DNA of 51,104 bases, taken from the NCBI GenBank assembly GCA_023396115.1, contig JAEWXC010000033.1, positions 1-51,104 on the forward strand, given 5' to 3'. Source of the stretch: Actinomycetes bacterium. GTDB taxonomy: Bacteria; Actinomycetota; Actinomycetes; Propionibacteriales; Nocardioidaceae. The notes under the pieces were generated by a model. It had not been told where the DNA came from. It saw only the letters and a program-made list of their open reading frames with translations, and did not search any database. A program made the position numbers and the translations under genes. Positions 41,745 through 49,898 of this stretch are shown here, in pieces; position 1 is the first letter of the stretch, and the number at the start of each line of letters is the position of its first letter.

Positions 41745-43517
41745 ATGACCAACCTGAGCAACGACGCCAACCAGCAGAAGCCCTCGGGCATGCCGTTCGG
41801 CCGTTACACCGCCTTCGTCCCCGTCGACGTCCCGGACCGCACCTGGCCGACGCGGAAGATCACCCACGCGCCCCGGTGGCTGAGCACCGACCTGCGTGAC
41901 GGCAACCAGGCCCTGATCGACCCGATGTCGCCGGCCCGCAAGCTGAAGATGTTCGACCTGCTGGTCGCGATGGGCTACAAGGAGATCGAGGTCGGGTTCC
42001 CCTCGGCCAGCCAGACCGACTTCGACTTCGTCCGCCAGCTCATCGAGGGCGACCGGATCCCCGACGACGTGCAGATCTCGGTGCTGACCCAGGCCCGCGA
42101 GGACCTGATCGAGCGGACCGTGGAGTCGCTGGTCGGTGCCGACCGCGCCACCGTGCACCTGTACAACGCCACCGCGCCGCTGTTCCAGCGGGTCGTCTTC
42201 GGCGTCACCCCCGACGAGTGCGTCAACATCGCCACCCGGGGCACCGAGCTGGTGATGAAGTACGCCGAGCAGCTGGTCCCCGGCCTGGTCGGCAGCGAGG
42301 ACTACGGCTACCAGTACAGCCCGGAGATCTTCACCCAGTCCGACACCGACTTCGCGCTGCGCGTGTGCGAGGCCGTCTCCGACGTGTGGCAGCCCGAGGC
42401 CGGTCGCGAGATCATCCTCAACCTGCCCGCCACGGTCGAGATGTCCACGCCCAACACCTACGCCGACCAGATCGAGTACTTCGGCCGGGGCCTGACCCGC
42501 CGGGCGCACTCGGCGATCAGCCTGCACCCGCACAACGACCGCGGCACCGCCGTGGCCGCCACCGAGCTGGGGCTGATGGCCGGGGCCGACCGGGTCGAGG
42601 GGTGCCTGTTCGGGCACGGCGAGCGCACCGGCAACGTCGACCTGGTCACCCTGGGCATGAATCTGTTCAGCCAGGGCATCGACCCGCAGGTCGACTTCTC
42701 CGACATCGACGAGGTCCGCCGCACCGTCGAGTACTGCACCCAGCTGCCGGTGCACCCGCGTCACCCCTACGCCGGCGACCTGGTCTACACCGCGTTCTCG
42801 GGCTCCCACCAGGACGCGATCAAGAAGGGTCTGGAGGACCTGGAGCGGCGTGCCGCCGAGCGCGGCATCCCGGTCTCCGACATCGAGTGGGAGGCCCCCT
42901 ACCTGCCGATCGACCCCAAGGACGTGGGCCGGTCCTACGAGGCCGTGATCCGGGTCAACAGCCAGTCCGGCAAGGGCGGGGTGGCCTACGTGCTCAAGGC
43001 CGAGCACCACCTGGACCTGCCGCGCCGCGCCCAGATCGAGTTCAGCCGCGTGGTCCAGAACCGCACCGACTCCGAGGGCGGCGAGATCACCCCGGAGCAG
43101 ATCTGGGAGGTCTTCTCCTCCGAGTACCTGTCCCGGACCAGCCCGCTGGAGCTCACCAGCGTGCACACCTCCTCGGCCGCCGGTGGCAAGGACGAGATCG
43201 CCATCGGGGTCAAGGTCGACGGGGTCGAGCGGACCCTGACCGGTGCCGGCAACGGGCCGCTGTCGGCGTTCGTGGCGGCGCTCAACGCGATGGTCGCCGA
43301 GGAGCAGGCGGCCGGGAACCCCGACTACGCCGACCGCGGCGACATCCGGGTCCTGGACTACACCGAGCACGCCATGTCCGCCGGGGGTGACGCCGTCGCG
43401 GCGGCCTACGTCGAGTGCGCGGTGCGCGACCAGATCCTGTGGGGTGTGGGCATCGACGCCAACATCGTCACGGCCAGCCTCAAGGCCGTGGTCAGCGCGA
43501 TCAACCGGGCTTCCTGA
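41745..43517 (+). CDS. leuA: 2-isopropylmalate synthase
   Basis: 590 aa. First committed step of leucine synthesis: condenses acetyl-CoA with 2-oxoisovalerate. Catalytic TIM barrel with LSTDLRDGNQAL (46-57) and HPHNDRG (about 260-266), then the C-terminal leucine-binding regulatory domain (about 440-590). It is the long type found in actinobacteria. ATG at 41745 has GAGGA 5 nt upstream; a GTG at 41718 in frame is less likely. Controlled by the leader peptide and attenuator before it and probably by leucine feedback. Confidence 0.96.
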   Translation: MTNLSNDANQQKPSGMPFGRYTAFVPVDVPDRTWPTRKITHAPRWLSTDLRDGNQALIDPMSPARKLKMFDLLVAMGYKEIEVGFPSASQTDFDFVRQLIEGDRIPDDVQISVLTQAREDLIERTVESLVGADRATVHLYNATAPLFQRVVFGVTPDECVNIATRGTELVMKYAEQLVPGLVGSEDYGYQYSPEIFTQSDTDFALRVCEAVSDVWQPEAGREIILNLPATVEMSTPNTYADQIEYFGRGLTRRAHSAISLHPHNDRGTAVAATELGLMAGADRVEGCLFGHGERTGNVDLVTLGMNLFSQGIDPQVDFSDIDEVRRTVEYCTQLPVHPRHPYAGDLVYTAFSGSHQDAIKKGLEDLERRAAERGIPVSDIEWEAPYLPIDPKDVGRSYEAVIRVNSQSGKGGVAYVLKAEHHLDLPRRAQIEFSRVVQNRTDSEGGEITPEQIWEVFSSEYLSRTSPLELTSVHTSSAAGGKDEIAIGVKVDGVERTLTGAGNGPLSAFVAALNAMVAEEQAAGNPDYADRGDIRVLDYTEHAMSAGGDAVAAAYVECAVRDQILWGVGIDANIVTASLKAVVSAINRAS

Positions 43518-43528
43518 GCCCTCACCGA

Positions 43529-43559
43529 CGCCCGGTCCCGCACCCCGCGGGACCGGGCG
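43529..43559 (+). terminator. leuA terminator hairpin
   Basis: CGCCCGGTCCCGC (43529-43541) pairs perfectly with 43547-43559 around a 5-nt loop: a 13-bp GC stem 11 nt after the leuA stop. No T-tract. Confidence 0.75.
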
Positions 43560-43650
43560 CCGGTCGTTCCCCGCCGGGGCCGACGGCAAAATCTCGTCCG
43601 GTCCGGGGCCGGGGTGGTTGGGCGGGCTGCCGCGGGGGTACCGGGCGGAC

Positions 43651-44931
43651 GTGACCGCACTCCGCCTGCGCCCGACGGCGCTGCTCTCCGCCCTGCTGCT
43701 CGCCCTGACCGTGGCCTTGGTGCCTGCCCAGCAGGCCCGGGCCGACGCGACGTTCAAGGTCGGGGTCCTCACCCTCTTCGCACCCGTGGGGCCGGTGCCC
43801 AACGTCCAGATCACCGTCTCGCGCTGGGACCAGGCTCGGCAGGCGTTCGTGTTCGTCGGGTCCGGACGCACCGGCTCCAACGGGATGGTCGACATGCCGA
43901 GCACACCGGGCGGCGTGTTCAAGGTGGACGCGTCCGCGCACCAGTACAAGCCGACCACGAGCTACATCCAGAACGTCGCCTCGGAGCCGTTCACGATGCT
44001 CGTGATCATGGACCCGGTCGCGAACGGGTCGGCGACCGTGACCGGCCGGGTGAGCGGGGCGGACGGCAAGCCGCTGGACCGCGAGTGGGTCCACCTCACC
44101 CCGGCCGAGGGCGGGCACCGGATCGACACCGTGACAAACCAGGGCACTGCCACCTTCACCAACGTCCCGGCCGGTCGTTACCTGTTCCACGTCGCCGGGA
44201 GCACCGTCGACAGTGCGAGCCCGACGTTGACCACCTGGGCGCCGTCGACCGCGGAGCGCGCCAAGGCCGTGCGGGTCGAGGTGGCGGACGGGGCGAACGT
44301 GACCCTGCCCGCGCTGCGTCAGCTGCGGGGCGCCCGGATCGAGGGTCACCTGCGCAAGGTCCCGGCCCAGGGACGCGGCAACGTCGAGGTGACGGACCTG
44401 GAGGGCACCCCGGTGGGGTGGGGGTACGTGGACTCGGACGGCACGTACCGCACCCCGGCGATCCAGCCCGGTCGCTACCTGCTGCGCTTCTCCGGCGAGG
44501 TCCGTGTGGGTGAGCAGTCGATGCCGCTGATCACGCAGTGGTGACGGGGGCGGTACCTGCCGGAGACCGCCGTCCCGGTGACGCTGCGCGCGGGTCAGGT
44601 GCTCCGCGGGATGGACGTCACCCTGACCCGCACCCTCACGGCCTGGCAGAACCCGTCGTTCCGGCGCACCGGCAAGCGACTGGTCGCCTCGCGGGGGCGC
44701 TGGTCGAAGGAGGGCTACACCGCGTGGCGCTACACCTGGTCGGCCAAGGGCCGCACCCTGGGCACCGCCCCGTCGCTGAAGCTGTCCAAGAAGATGGTGC
44801 GCCGCATCGGCGGGAAGAAGGCCCTGCGCGGCAAGAAGGTCGCGGTGACCCTGACCGTGCGGGCCACCGACACCCGGGACCGCTTCCTGCCGGGCGTCGC
44901 GGTGCGCACCGCCAAGCTCCGGCTGCGCTGA
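43651..44931 (+). pseudogene. Secreted Ig-like repeat protein gene broken by an in-frame TGA
   Basis: One frame of 427 codons interrupted by TGA at 44542-44544. The first part (297 aa, GTG start) has a signal peptide (TALLSALLLALTVALVP, cleavage near ARADA) and carboxypeptidase-regulatory-like (Ig-fold) repeats with GSATVTGRVSGADGKP and IQPGRYLLRF. After the stop the same frame continues with YLPETAVPVTLRAGQVLRG, the usual ending of such a repeat, then a Lys/Arg-rich domain (about 100 aa) that ends normally at 44931. A single change (TGG to TGA) would restore it. Alternatives are sequencing error or readthrough (context TGAC). A start at 44578 could give a separate C-terminal piece, but without a signal peptide. 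Confidence 0.8.
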
Positions 44932-44983
44932 GGCTCCCGGGCCCGGCGCGGCCCGCCTGCGCCGACCGGGTGGTGCGGTGGGG

Positions 44984-44989
44984 GAGAAT
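44984..44989 (+). promoter_or_regulatory. -10 hexamer of recO
   Basis: GAGAAT lies 6 nt before the recO GTG. The same hexamer is used in the znuA promoter. Confidence 0.45.
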
Positions 44990-44995
44990 GGGCGG

Positions 44996-45727
44996 GTGCC
45001 GCTCTACCGTGACGAAGCCGTCGTCCTGCGCACCCACAAGCTGGGTGAGGCCGACCGCATCATCACCCTGCTGAGCCGTCACCACGGGCGAGTCCGGGCG
45101 GTGGCCAAGGGGGTCCGCAAGACCACCTCGCGCTGGGGGTCGCGGGTTGAGCCGTTCAACCACGTCGACCTGCAGTTCGCCGAGGGCCGCACGCTGGACA
45201 CCGTCACCCAGGCCGAGACGATCACGCCGTTCCACTCCCGGCTGGGGGCCGACTACGAGCGCTACACCGCCGGCACGGTGATGCTGGAGACCGCCGAGCG
45301 GCTGGTCACCGAGGAGAAGCAGCCGGCGGTGCAGCAGTTCCTGCTGCTGGTCGGCGGCCTGCGCGCGATGGTGGCCGGCGAGCACGCCCCGCACCACGTG
45401 CTGGACTCCTACCTGCTCCGCTCGCTCTCGGTGGCCGGGTACGCCCCCTCGTTCGACCACTGCGTGCGCTGCGGGGACGCGGGCGGTCACCGCTACTTCA
45501 ACCCCTCGGCGGGCGGGGTGATGTGCGCGATGTGCAAGGTGCCCGGCTCGGCGACCCCGGCGTGGGACACCCTGCAGCTGATGGGGGCGCTGCTGGCCGG
45601 CGACTGGGAGCGGGTGCACGCCGCCGACGCCCGGACCTCCCGCGAGGCCAGCACCCTGGTGTCGGCGTACCTGGCCTGGCACGTGGAGCGCGGGCTGCGC
45701 TCGATGCCCTACGTCGAGCGGCGCTGA
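44996..45727 (+). CDS. recO: DNA repair protein RecO
   Basis: 243 aa, GTG start. Works with RecR to load RecA on gapped DNA. N-terminal OB fold (LYRDEAVVLRTHKLGEADRI) and a C-terminal zinc-binding part with two CxxC pairs (CVRCGDAGG then CAMC, about 156-183). The GTG at 44996 keeps the family start; six residues upstream are not conserved. Its last 19 bp overlap the end of the convergent MDMPI gene. Confidence 0.95.
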   Translation: MPLYRDEAVVLRTHKLGEADRIITLLSRHHGRVRAVAKGVRKTTSRWGSRVEPFNHVDLQFAEGRTLDTVTQAETITPFHSRLGADYERYTAGTVMLETAERLVTEEKQPAVQQFLLLVGGLRAMVAGEHAPHHVLDSYLLRSLSVAGYAPSFDHCVRCGDAGGHRYFNPSAGGVMCAMCKVPGSATPAWDTLQLMGALLAGDWERVHAADARTSREASTLVSAYLAWHVERGLRSMPYVERR

Positions 45728-46359
45728 ACCGGACCGGGACGGCCGACCCGGTCCAGGGCGCCCGACAGGTGGGGGAGCGCGGCACTCTCGCGCCCGGCCA
45801 CCAGCAGGGTGATCGCGCGTACCGGGCCGCGCACCTCCGGCCCCTCGCCCCGGGCCCACTCGACGTCGGTGGCCACGAGCCGCACGCCGGTGAGCGGGGG
45901 ACGCAGCCGCACGAACGGGTTCCGGTTCAACGTGATCATCCGCTCCGTCGCCGCCACGGCCGCCGCCGGCGGCATCGGCACGTCCAGCCCGAGCGGGACG
46001 CAGATGTCCTGGGTGTGCACGAGGACGTCGATCAGCGGCTCGGTGGGCGAGACGAACGGGGCCCGACGCCGGCTGCCGAGCATCGCCCGCAGGCGCTGGG
46101 GGATCTGCTGGGTCGTGACCGGGTTATCCACCGCGGTGACCCGGATCATCGCCGGCATCCGGAACCCCTGGCGCAGCACCGGTCCAAGCACCTCGTGCAG
46201 GCGCGCGTGGGCCATCGTGAGGTGCGCGCCCACGTCGCGCACGGTCCAGCCCTCGCACAGCGACGGTTCCTGCCACTGCTCGGTGTCCAGCGTGTCCAGC
46301 AGGTCGGCCAGCGCGGCGCGACCGGCGTCGACGTGCGTCCAGATCTCGTCGGTCTCCAT
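45709..46359 (-). CDS. Maleylpyruvate isomerase family (mycothiol-dependent/DinB-like) protein
   Basis: 216 aa. MDMPI_N four-helix bundle family, often mycothiol-dependent: VDAGRAALADLLDTLDTEQW, LCEGWTVRDVGAHLTMAHA and VLVHTQDICVPLG, with metal-ligand histidines H56, H60 and H115 approx. Substrate not known. GAGGAGGGG just before the ATG at 46359 is a strong ribosome binding site. Divergent from marR, which may control it. Overlaps recO by 19 bp tail to tail. Confidence 0.85.
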   Translation of the reverse strand: METDEIWTHVDAGRAALADLLDTLDTEQWQEPSLCEGWTVRDVGAHLTMAHARLHEVLGPVLRQGFRMPAMIRVTAVDNPVTTQQIPQRLRAMLGSRRRAPFVSPTEPLIDVLVHTQDICVPLGLDVPMPPAAAVAATERMITLNRNPFVRLRPPLTGVRLVATDVEWARGEGPEVRGPVRAITLLVAGRESAALPHLSGALDRVGRPGPVQRRST

Positions 46360-46389
46360 CGCCCCTCCTCGGGTGCCACGCCAGCCAAG

Positions 46390-46408
46390 TAGTCAGATTC
46401 TTTGACCA
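46390..46408. promoter_or_regulatory. Possible MarR operator
   Basis: Imperfect inverted repeat with arms GTCA/TGAC inside an AT-rich patch (46390-46408), in the 103-bp space between the divergent MDMPI gene and marR. Candidate site of MarR binding; predicted by eye. Confidence 0.45.
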
Positions 46409-46462
46409 AAATCGCACGTCGTGAGACAGTCGTCCACTGCTGAGCAGACGGGAGGGAGCGCC

Positions 46463-46921
46463 GTGCACGACCATCGGACGGGCGTCGACCTGTTCGTCCT
46501 CTCCCGTGCCCTGGAGGCGGTGGCGCTCGACGCGGTCCGGGCCGCCGGCGTGCAGGTGACCCCCGCCCAGGCCCGGCTGCTCGCCCGGGTCGGCGAGGGC
46601 GGCACCCGGGCCGCCGAGCTGGCCGAACGGGCCCTGGTCACCAAGCAGACCGTCAGTCACCTGCTCGAGCAGCTCGAACGGGCCGGACTGGTCGAGCGGG
46701 TTCCCGATCCCCGCGACGGCCGGGCCCGACTGGTCCGGCTCACCGACGCTGCCCGGTCGGTGGTGCCGGTAGCCAACTCCGCGGTCCGGGACACGTTGGC
46801 CGGGTGGGAGCGACGCATCGGCGCGGAGCGGATGGCCGACCTGGCCGACGCGCTGGCCGAGCTGGCCCGCGGCGAGGACCCGTTCGGTGGTGGCGGCGCG
46901 GAGCAGCCGGTCCGGTCCTAG
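46463..46921 (+). CDS. MarR family transcriptional regulator
   Basis: 152 aa, GTG start with GGAGGGAG 4 nt upstream; a GTG at 46421 would add 14 residues without a ribosome binding site. Winged helix: VTPAQARLLARVGEGGTRAA, ERALVTKQTVSHLLEQLE, DPRDGRARLVRLTDAA. Ligand unknown. Divergent from the MDMPI gene and 10 bp before uppS. Its TAG stop is part of the uppS -10 hexamer. Confidence 0.9.
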   Translation: MHDHRTGVDLFVLSRALEAVALDAVRAAGVQVTPAQARLLARVGEGGTRAAELAERALVTKQTVSHLLEQLERAGLVERVPDPRDGRARLVRLTDAARSVVPVANSAVRDTLAGWERRIGAERMADLADALAELARGEDPFGGGGAEQPVRS

Positions 46922-46924
46922 GCT
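46919..46924 (+). promoter_or_regulatory. -10 hexamer of uppS
   Basis: TAGGCT lies 7 nt before the uppS GTG; its TAG is the marR stop codon. Leaderless layout. Confidence 0.5.
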
Positions 46925-46931
46925 CTGCACC

Positions 46932-47711
46932 GTGAAGCGATCCGTGCGCCGCCCGACTCCGCACCCCTCGGGTGCCGTGCCTCCGCCCGTCCCCGCCGAG
47001 CTGGTGCCCCGGCACGTCGCGGTGATCATGGACGGCAACGGCCGCTGGGCCAAGGAGCGCGGGCTGCCCCGGACCCGGGGTCACGAGGCCGGAGAGGCGG
47101 CGCTCTTCGACGTCGTCGAGGGCGCCATCGAGATGGGCGTGAAGGCGGTCAGCGCCTACGCCTTCTCCACCGAGAACTGGTCCCGCTCGCCCGAGGAGGT
47201 CAAGTTCCTCATGGGCTTCAACCGGGACGTGATCCGTCGCCGTCGCGACGAGATGCACGAGCTCGGGGTCCGGGTCCGCTGGGCGGGCCGGACGCCACGG
47301 CTGTGGAAGTCGGTGGTCAAGGAGCTCCAGACGGCCGAGGAGCTGACCCGCGACAACGACGTGTGCACCCTGACGATGTGCGTCAACTACGGCGGTCGGG
47401 CCGAGCTGGCCGACGCGGCCCGGTCGATCGCCCGCGGGGTGGCCGAGGGACGGATCAACCCCGAGAAGGTCGACGAGAAGCTCTTCGCCCAGCACCTGTA
47501 CCTGCCGGACCTGTCCGAGGCCGACCTGGTCTGGCGCACCTCCGGCGAGCAGCGGCTCAGCAACTTCATGCTCTGGCAGGCCGCCTACTCCGAGTTCGTC
47601 TTCTCCGACGTGCTCTGGCCCGACGTGGACCGCCGCCACCTGTGGGCCGCGATCGACTCCTACGCCCGCCGCGACCGGCGCTACGGCGGCGCCCTGCCCA
47701 ACCAGGTCTGA
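46932..47711 (+). CDS. uppS: Isoprenyl transferase (polyprenyl diphosphate synthase)
   Basis: 259 aa, GTG start. Makes the long-chain polyprenyl diphosphate carrier for cell-wall synthesis. HVAVIMDGNGRWAKERG (catalytic Asp about 34), SAYAFSTENWSRS, and RTSGEQRLSNFMLWQ are all intact. The product length (decaprenyl or undecaprenyl) cannot be read from sequence. Ends 3 bp before zur, which faces it. Confidence 0.96.
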   Translation: MKRSVRRPTPHPSGAVPPPVPAELVPRHVAVIMDGNGRWAKERGLPRTRGHEAGEAALFDVVEGAIEMGVKAVSAYAFSTENWSRSPEEVKFLMGFNRDVIRRRRDEMHELGVRVRWAGRTPRLWKSVVKELQTAEELTRDNDVCTLTMCVNYGGRAELADAARSIARGVAEGRINPEKVDEKLFAQHLYLPDLSEADLVWRTSGEQRLSNFMLWQAAYSEFVFSDVLWPDVDRRHLWAAIDSYARRDRRYGGALPNQV

Positions 47712-47714
47712 GCG

Positions 47715-48122
47715 TCAGCAGTTCGCGCAGATCCCGAAGATCTCCAGGGTGTGCGCGACCTCGGTGAAGCCGTGCTCGGCGGCGACCGCGTCGGCCCACC
47801 GCTCCACGGCCGGGCCCTCGACCTCGACGGTCGCGCCGCAGGAGCGGCAGACCAGGTGGTGGTGGTGCGTGGCCGAGCAGCGGCGGTAGGCGCTCTCCCC
47901 GTCCTCGGTGCGCAGCACGTCGACCTCGCCGGCCTCGGCGAGTGCCTGCAGCGCCCGGTAGACCGTCGCCAGCCCGACCTTCTCGCCCGTGGCGGCGACC
48001 AGTTCGTGGATCTCCTGGGCGCTGCGGAAGTCGTCGAAGGAGTCCAGTGCGGCGATCACGGCCAGGCGCTGCCGGGTGGGGCGCAGACCGCCCGGGGTGC
48101 CGGAGGGGTCAGTGCTCGTCAT
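47715..48122 (-). CDS. zur: Fur family regulator, probably Zur
   Basis: 135 aa. Metal-dependent repressor. DNA-binding winged helix (1-80), then HHHH (86-89), C92/C95 and C132/C135, the two CxxC pairs of the structural zinc site. The position as last gene of a zinc-transport operon, overlapping znuB by 14 nt, makes Zur (zinc) far more likely than Fur (iron). It probably shuts off the operon, itself included, through the Zur boxes at 50893-50929. Confidence 0.93.
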   Translation of the reverse strand: MTSTDPSGTPGGLRPTRQRLAVIAALDSFDDFRSAQEIHELVAATGEKVGLATVYRALQALAEAGEVDVLRTEDGESAYRRCSATHHHHLVCRSCGATVEVEGPAVERWADAVAAEHGFTEVAHTLEIFGICANC

Positions 48123-49113
48123 AGTGCTCTCCGTGGGCGGCGTGGCGGTGTCCGTCGTGCAGGTAGTCCACGTGGTCGCCGTGGGGCACCGCGGGGTGGC
48201 CGCAGTCGGCGCCGTGGGTGTGCGGGTGGGCGTCGGTGACCCGGTGCGGCATCGGGTCCACCTCCGGGAACGGCGCGTGCAGCCGCTGCCGGCGCCGGAT
48301 CAACGCCCCGACCGGCCAGGTGGCGGCGAAGAAGCCCAGCGCCACCAGCACGATCGTCGGACCGGGCGCCACCTGGGCCCGTGCGGACAGGGCCCCGCTG
48401 AGCAGCAGCCCGCCGACCCCGGAGGCGGTACCGACCACCATCGCCCCGACCAGGGTGTCGCGGAACGAGCGGGCCAGTTGCTGCGAGGCCGCCACCGGCA
48501 CCACCATCAGGGCCGAGACGAGCAGCAGCCCGACCGTGCGCATCGCGAGGGTGACCGTCACCGCCGCCAGGACCGCGATCAGCAGGTTGTAGCCACGGAC
48601 CCGGACGCCGGCAACGCGGGCGAAGTCGGGGTCGGTGGCGACCGCGAACAGGTGCGGCATGAGCCCCAGGGTGAGGACCAGGATCACCGCGGTCAGTGCC
48701 ACGGTGAACCAGACGTCCTCGGGGGAGATGGTGGCCAGTGAGCCGAACAGGAACTCCTGCAGCCGCGAGGCCCCCTGCCCGGCGAGGCCGGTGATCAGCA
48801 CACCGCCGGCCAGACCGCCGTAGAAGAGCAGGGCCAGGGCGACGTCACCGTTGGTGCGCCCGACCTCCCGGACCACCTCGATCACCAGCGCCCCCAGCAC
48901 CGCCACCACGACCGCGGTCCAGGTGGGGGAGGCGCCGGTGAGCAGGCCCAGGGCGACCCCGGTGACCGCGACGTGGCCGATCCCGTCGCCCATCAACGCC
49001 TGGCGTCGCTGGACCAGGAAGATCCCGATGGTCGGGGCAGCGAGGCCGGTGAGCAGCGCCGCGACCAGCGCCCGCTGCATGAAGTCCGCGCCGAGCAGTT
49101 CCCACAGGCTCAC
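48109..49113 (-). CDS. znuB: Zinc ABC transporter permease ZnuB with His-rich tail
   Basis: 334 aa, GTG start overlapping the znuC stop (GTGA). ABC-3 family membrane component with about eight or nine helices (LVQRRQALMGDGIGHVAVTG is the conserved start). The last 47 or so residues carry 13 histidines (HPHTHGADCGHP to HYDEH), a likely zinc-binding tail. The 14-nt overlap with zur couples the two. Confidence 0.93.
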   Translation of the reverse strand: MSLWELLGADFMQRALVAALLTGLAAPTIGIFLVQRRQALMGDGIGHVAVTGVALGLLTGASPTWTAVVVAVLGALVIEVVREVGRTNGDVALALLFYGGLAGGVLITGLAGQGASRLQEFLFGSLATISPEDVWFTVALTAVILVLTLGLMPHLFAVATDPDFARVAGVRVRGYNLLIAVLAAVTVTLAMRTVGLLLVSALMVVPVAASQQLARSFRDTLVGAMVVGTASGVGGLLLSGALSARAQVAPGPTIVLVALGFFAATWPVGALIRRRQRLHAPFPEVDPMPHRVTDAHPHTHGADCGHPAVPHGDHVDYLHDGHRHAAHGEHYDEH

Positions 49114-49898
49114 AGGTCCTCCTCCAGGGTGTCGAGCGGGGAGACCCCCAGCAGTCCGGGCACGAACGGGGTGTCGTGGTGGTGGTGCACCTCGGCCTGG
49201 CTCAGCGGCGCCCCGTCGTGCACCACCCGCCCGTCGCGCAGCACCACGGCCCGGTCGACCAGCGGCGCGATCGGGCCGGTCTCGTGGGCCACCATGAGGA
49301 TCGTGGTGCCGCGGGACCGCAGCCGGGTCAGGGTCTCGGCCAGGGCCTGCTGGTGCGGCAGGTCGATGCCTGCGGTGGGTTCGTCGAGGACCAGCAGGTC
49401 CGGCTGCGGGACGAGGGCGCGCGCGATCAGCATCCGCTGCCGCTGCCCGCCGGAGAGGTGCACCGTGGAGTCGTGGGCCTTGTCGGTGAGGTCGACGGCG
49501 GCCAGGGCCCGGTCGACCAGGTCGCGTCCGGCCCGGCTCAGCGGGGCGAAGGGTCGCCGCCGCGAGACCAGACCCGAGGTGACCACCTCGCGCACCGACG
49601 ACGGCACCCCGCCGAGCAGGGTGGAGTGCTGCGGCACGTAGCCGATCCGGTGCCGCTCGGTGAAGTCGTCGGCCGGCACCCCGAAGAGCTCGAGGTCGCC
49701 GCGGGTGAGCTCGACCAGACCGGTCAGCGCCCGCACCAGGGTGGACTTGCCCGAGCCGTTCGCGCCGAGCAGGGCCACGAACTCCCCGGGGTGCACGCTC
49801 AGGTCGATGTCGCGCAGCACGGGGCGGCCGCCGAGCACGACGCCGCCGTCGCGCAGCCGGACCGGGTCCGGTGCGCCGGTCGGGGTGGGGGTGGTCAT
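49110..49898 (-). CDS. znuC: Zinc ABC transporter ATP-binding protein ZnuC
   Basis: 262 aa. Walker A GANGSGKST, signature LSGGQRQRM, Walker B LLVLDEPTAG and the switch His in VAHETG. The start is ATG 49898, overlapping the znuA stop (ATGA). A His stretch (HHHH) lies near the C-terminus. Energises zinc uptake with ZnuA and ZnuB. Confidence 0.95.
   Translation of the reverse strand: MTTPTPTGAPDPVRLRDGGVVLGGRPVLRDIDLSVHPGEFVALLGANGSGKSTLVRALTGLVELTRGDLELFGVPADDFTERHRIGYVPQHSTLLGGVPSSVREVVTSGLVSRRRPFAPLSRAGRDLVDRALAAVDLTDKAHDSTVHLSGGQRQRMLIARALVPQPDLLVLDEPTAGIDLPHQQALAETLTRLRSRGTTILMVAHETGPIAPLVDRAVVLRDGRVVHDGAPLSQAEVHHHHDTPFVPGLLGVSPLDTLEEDL

Noticed and set aside
44542..44544. TGA read as selenocysteine
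   Set aside because: The protein type is not a selenoprotein, the expected residue is Trp, and I see no convincing SECIS-like stem just after the codon.
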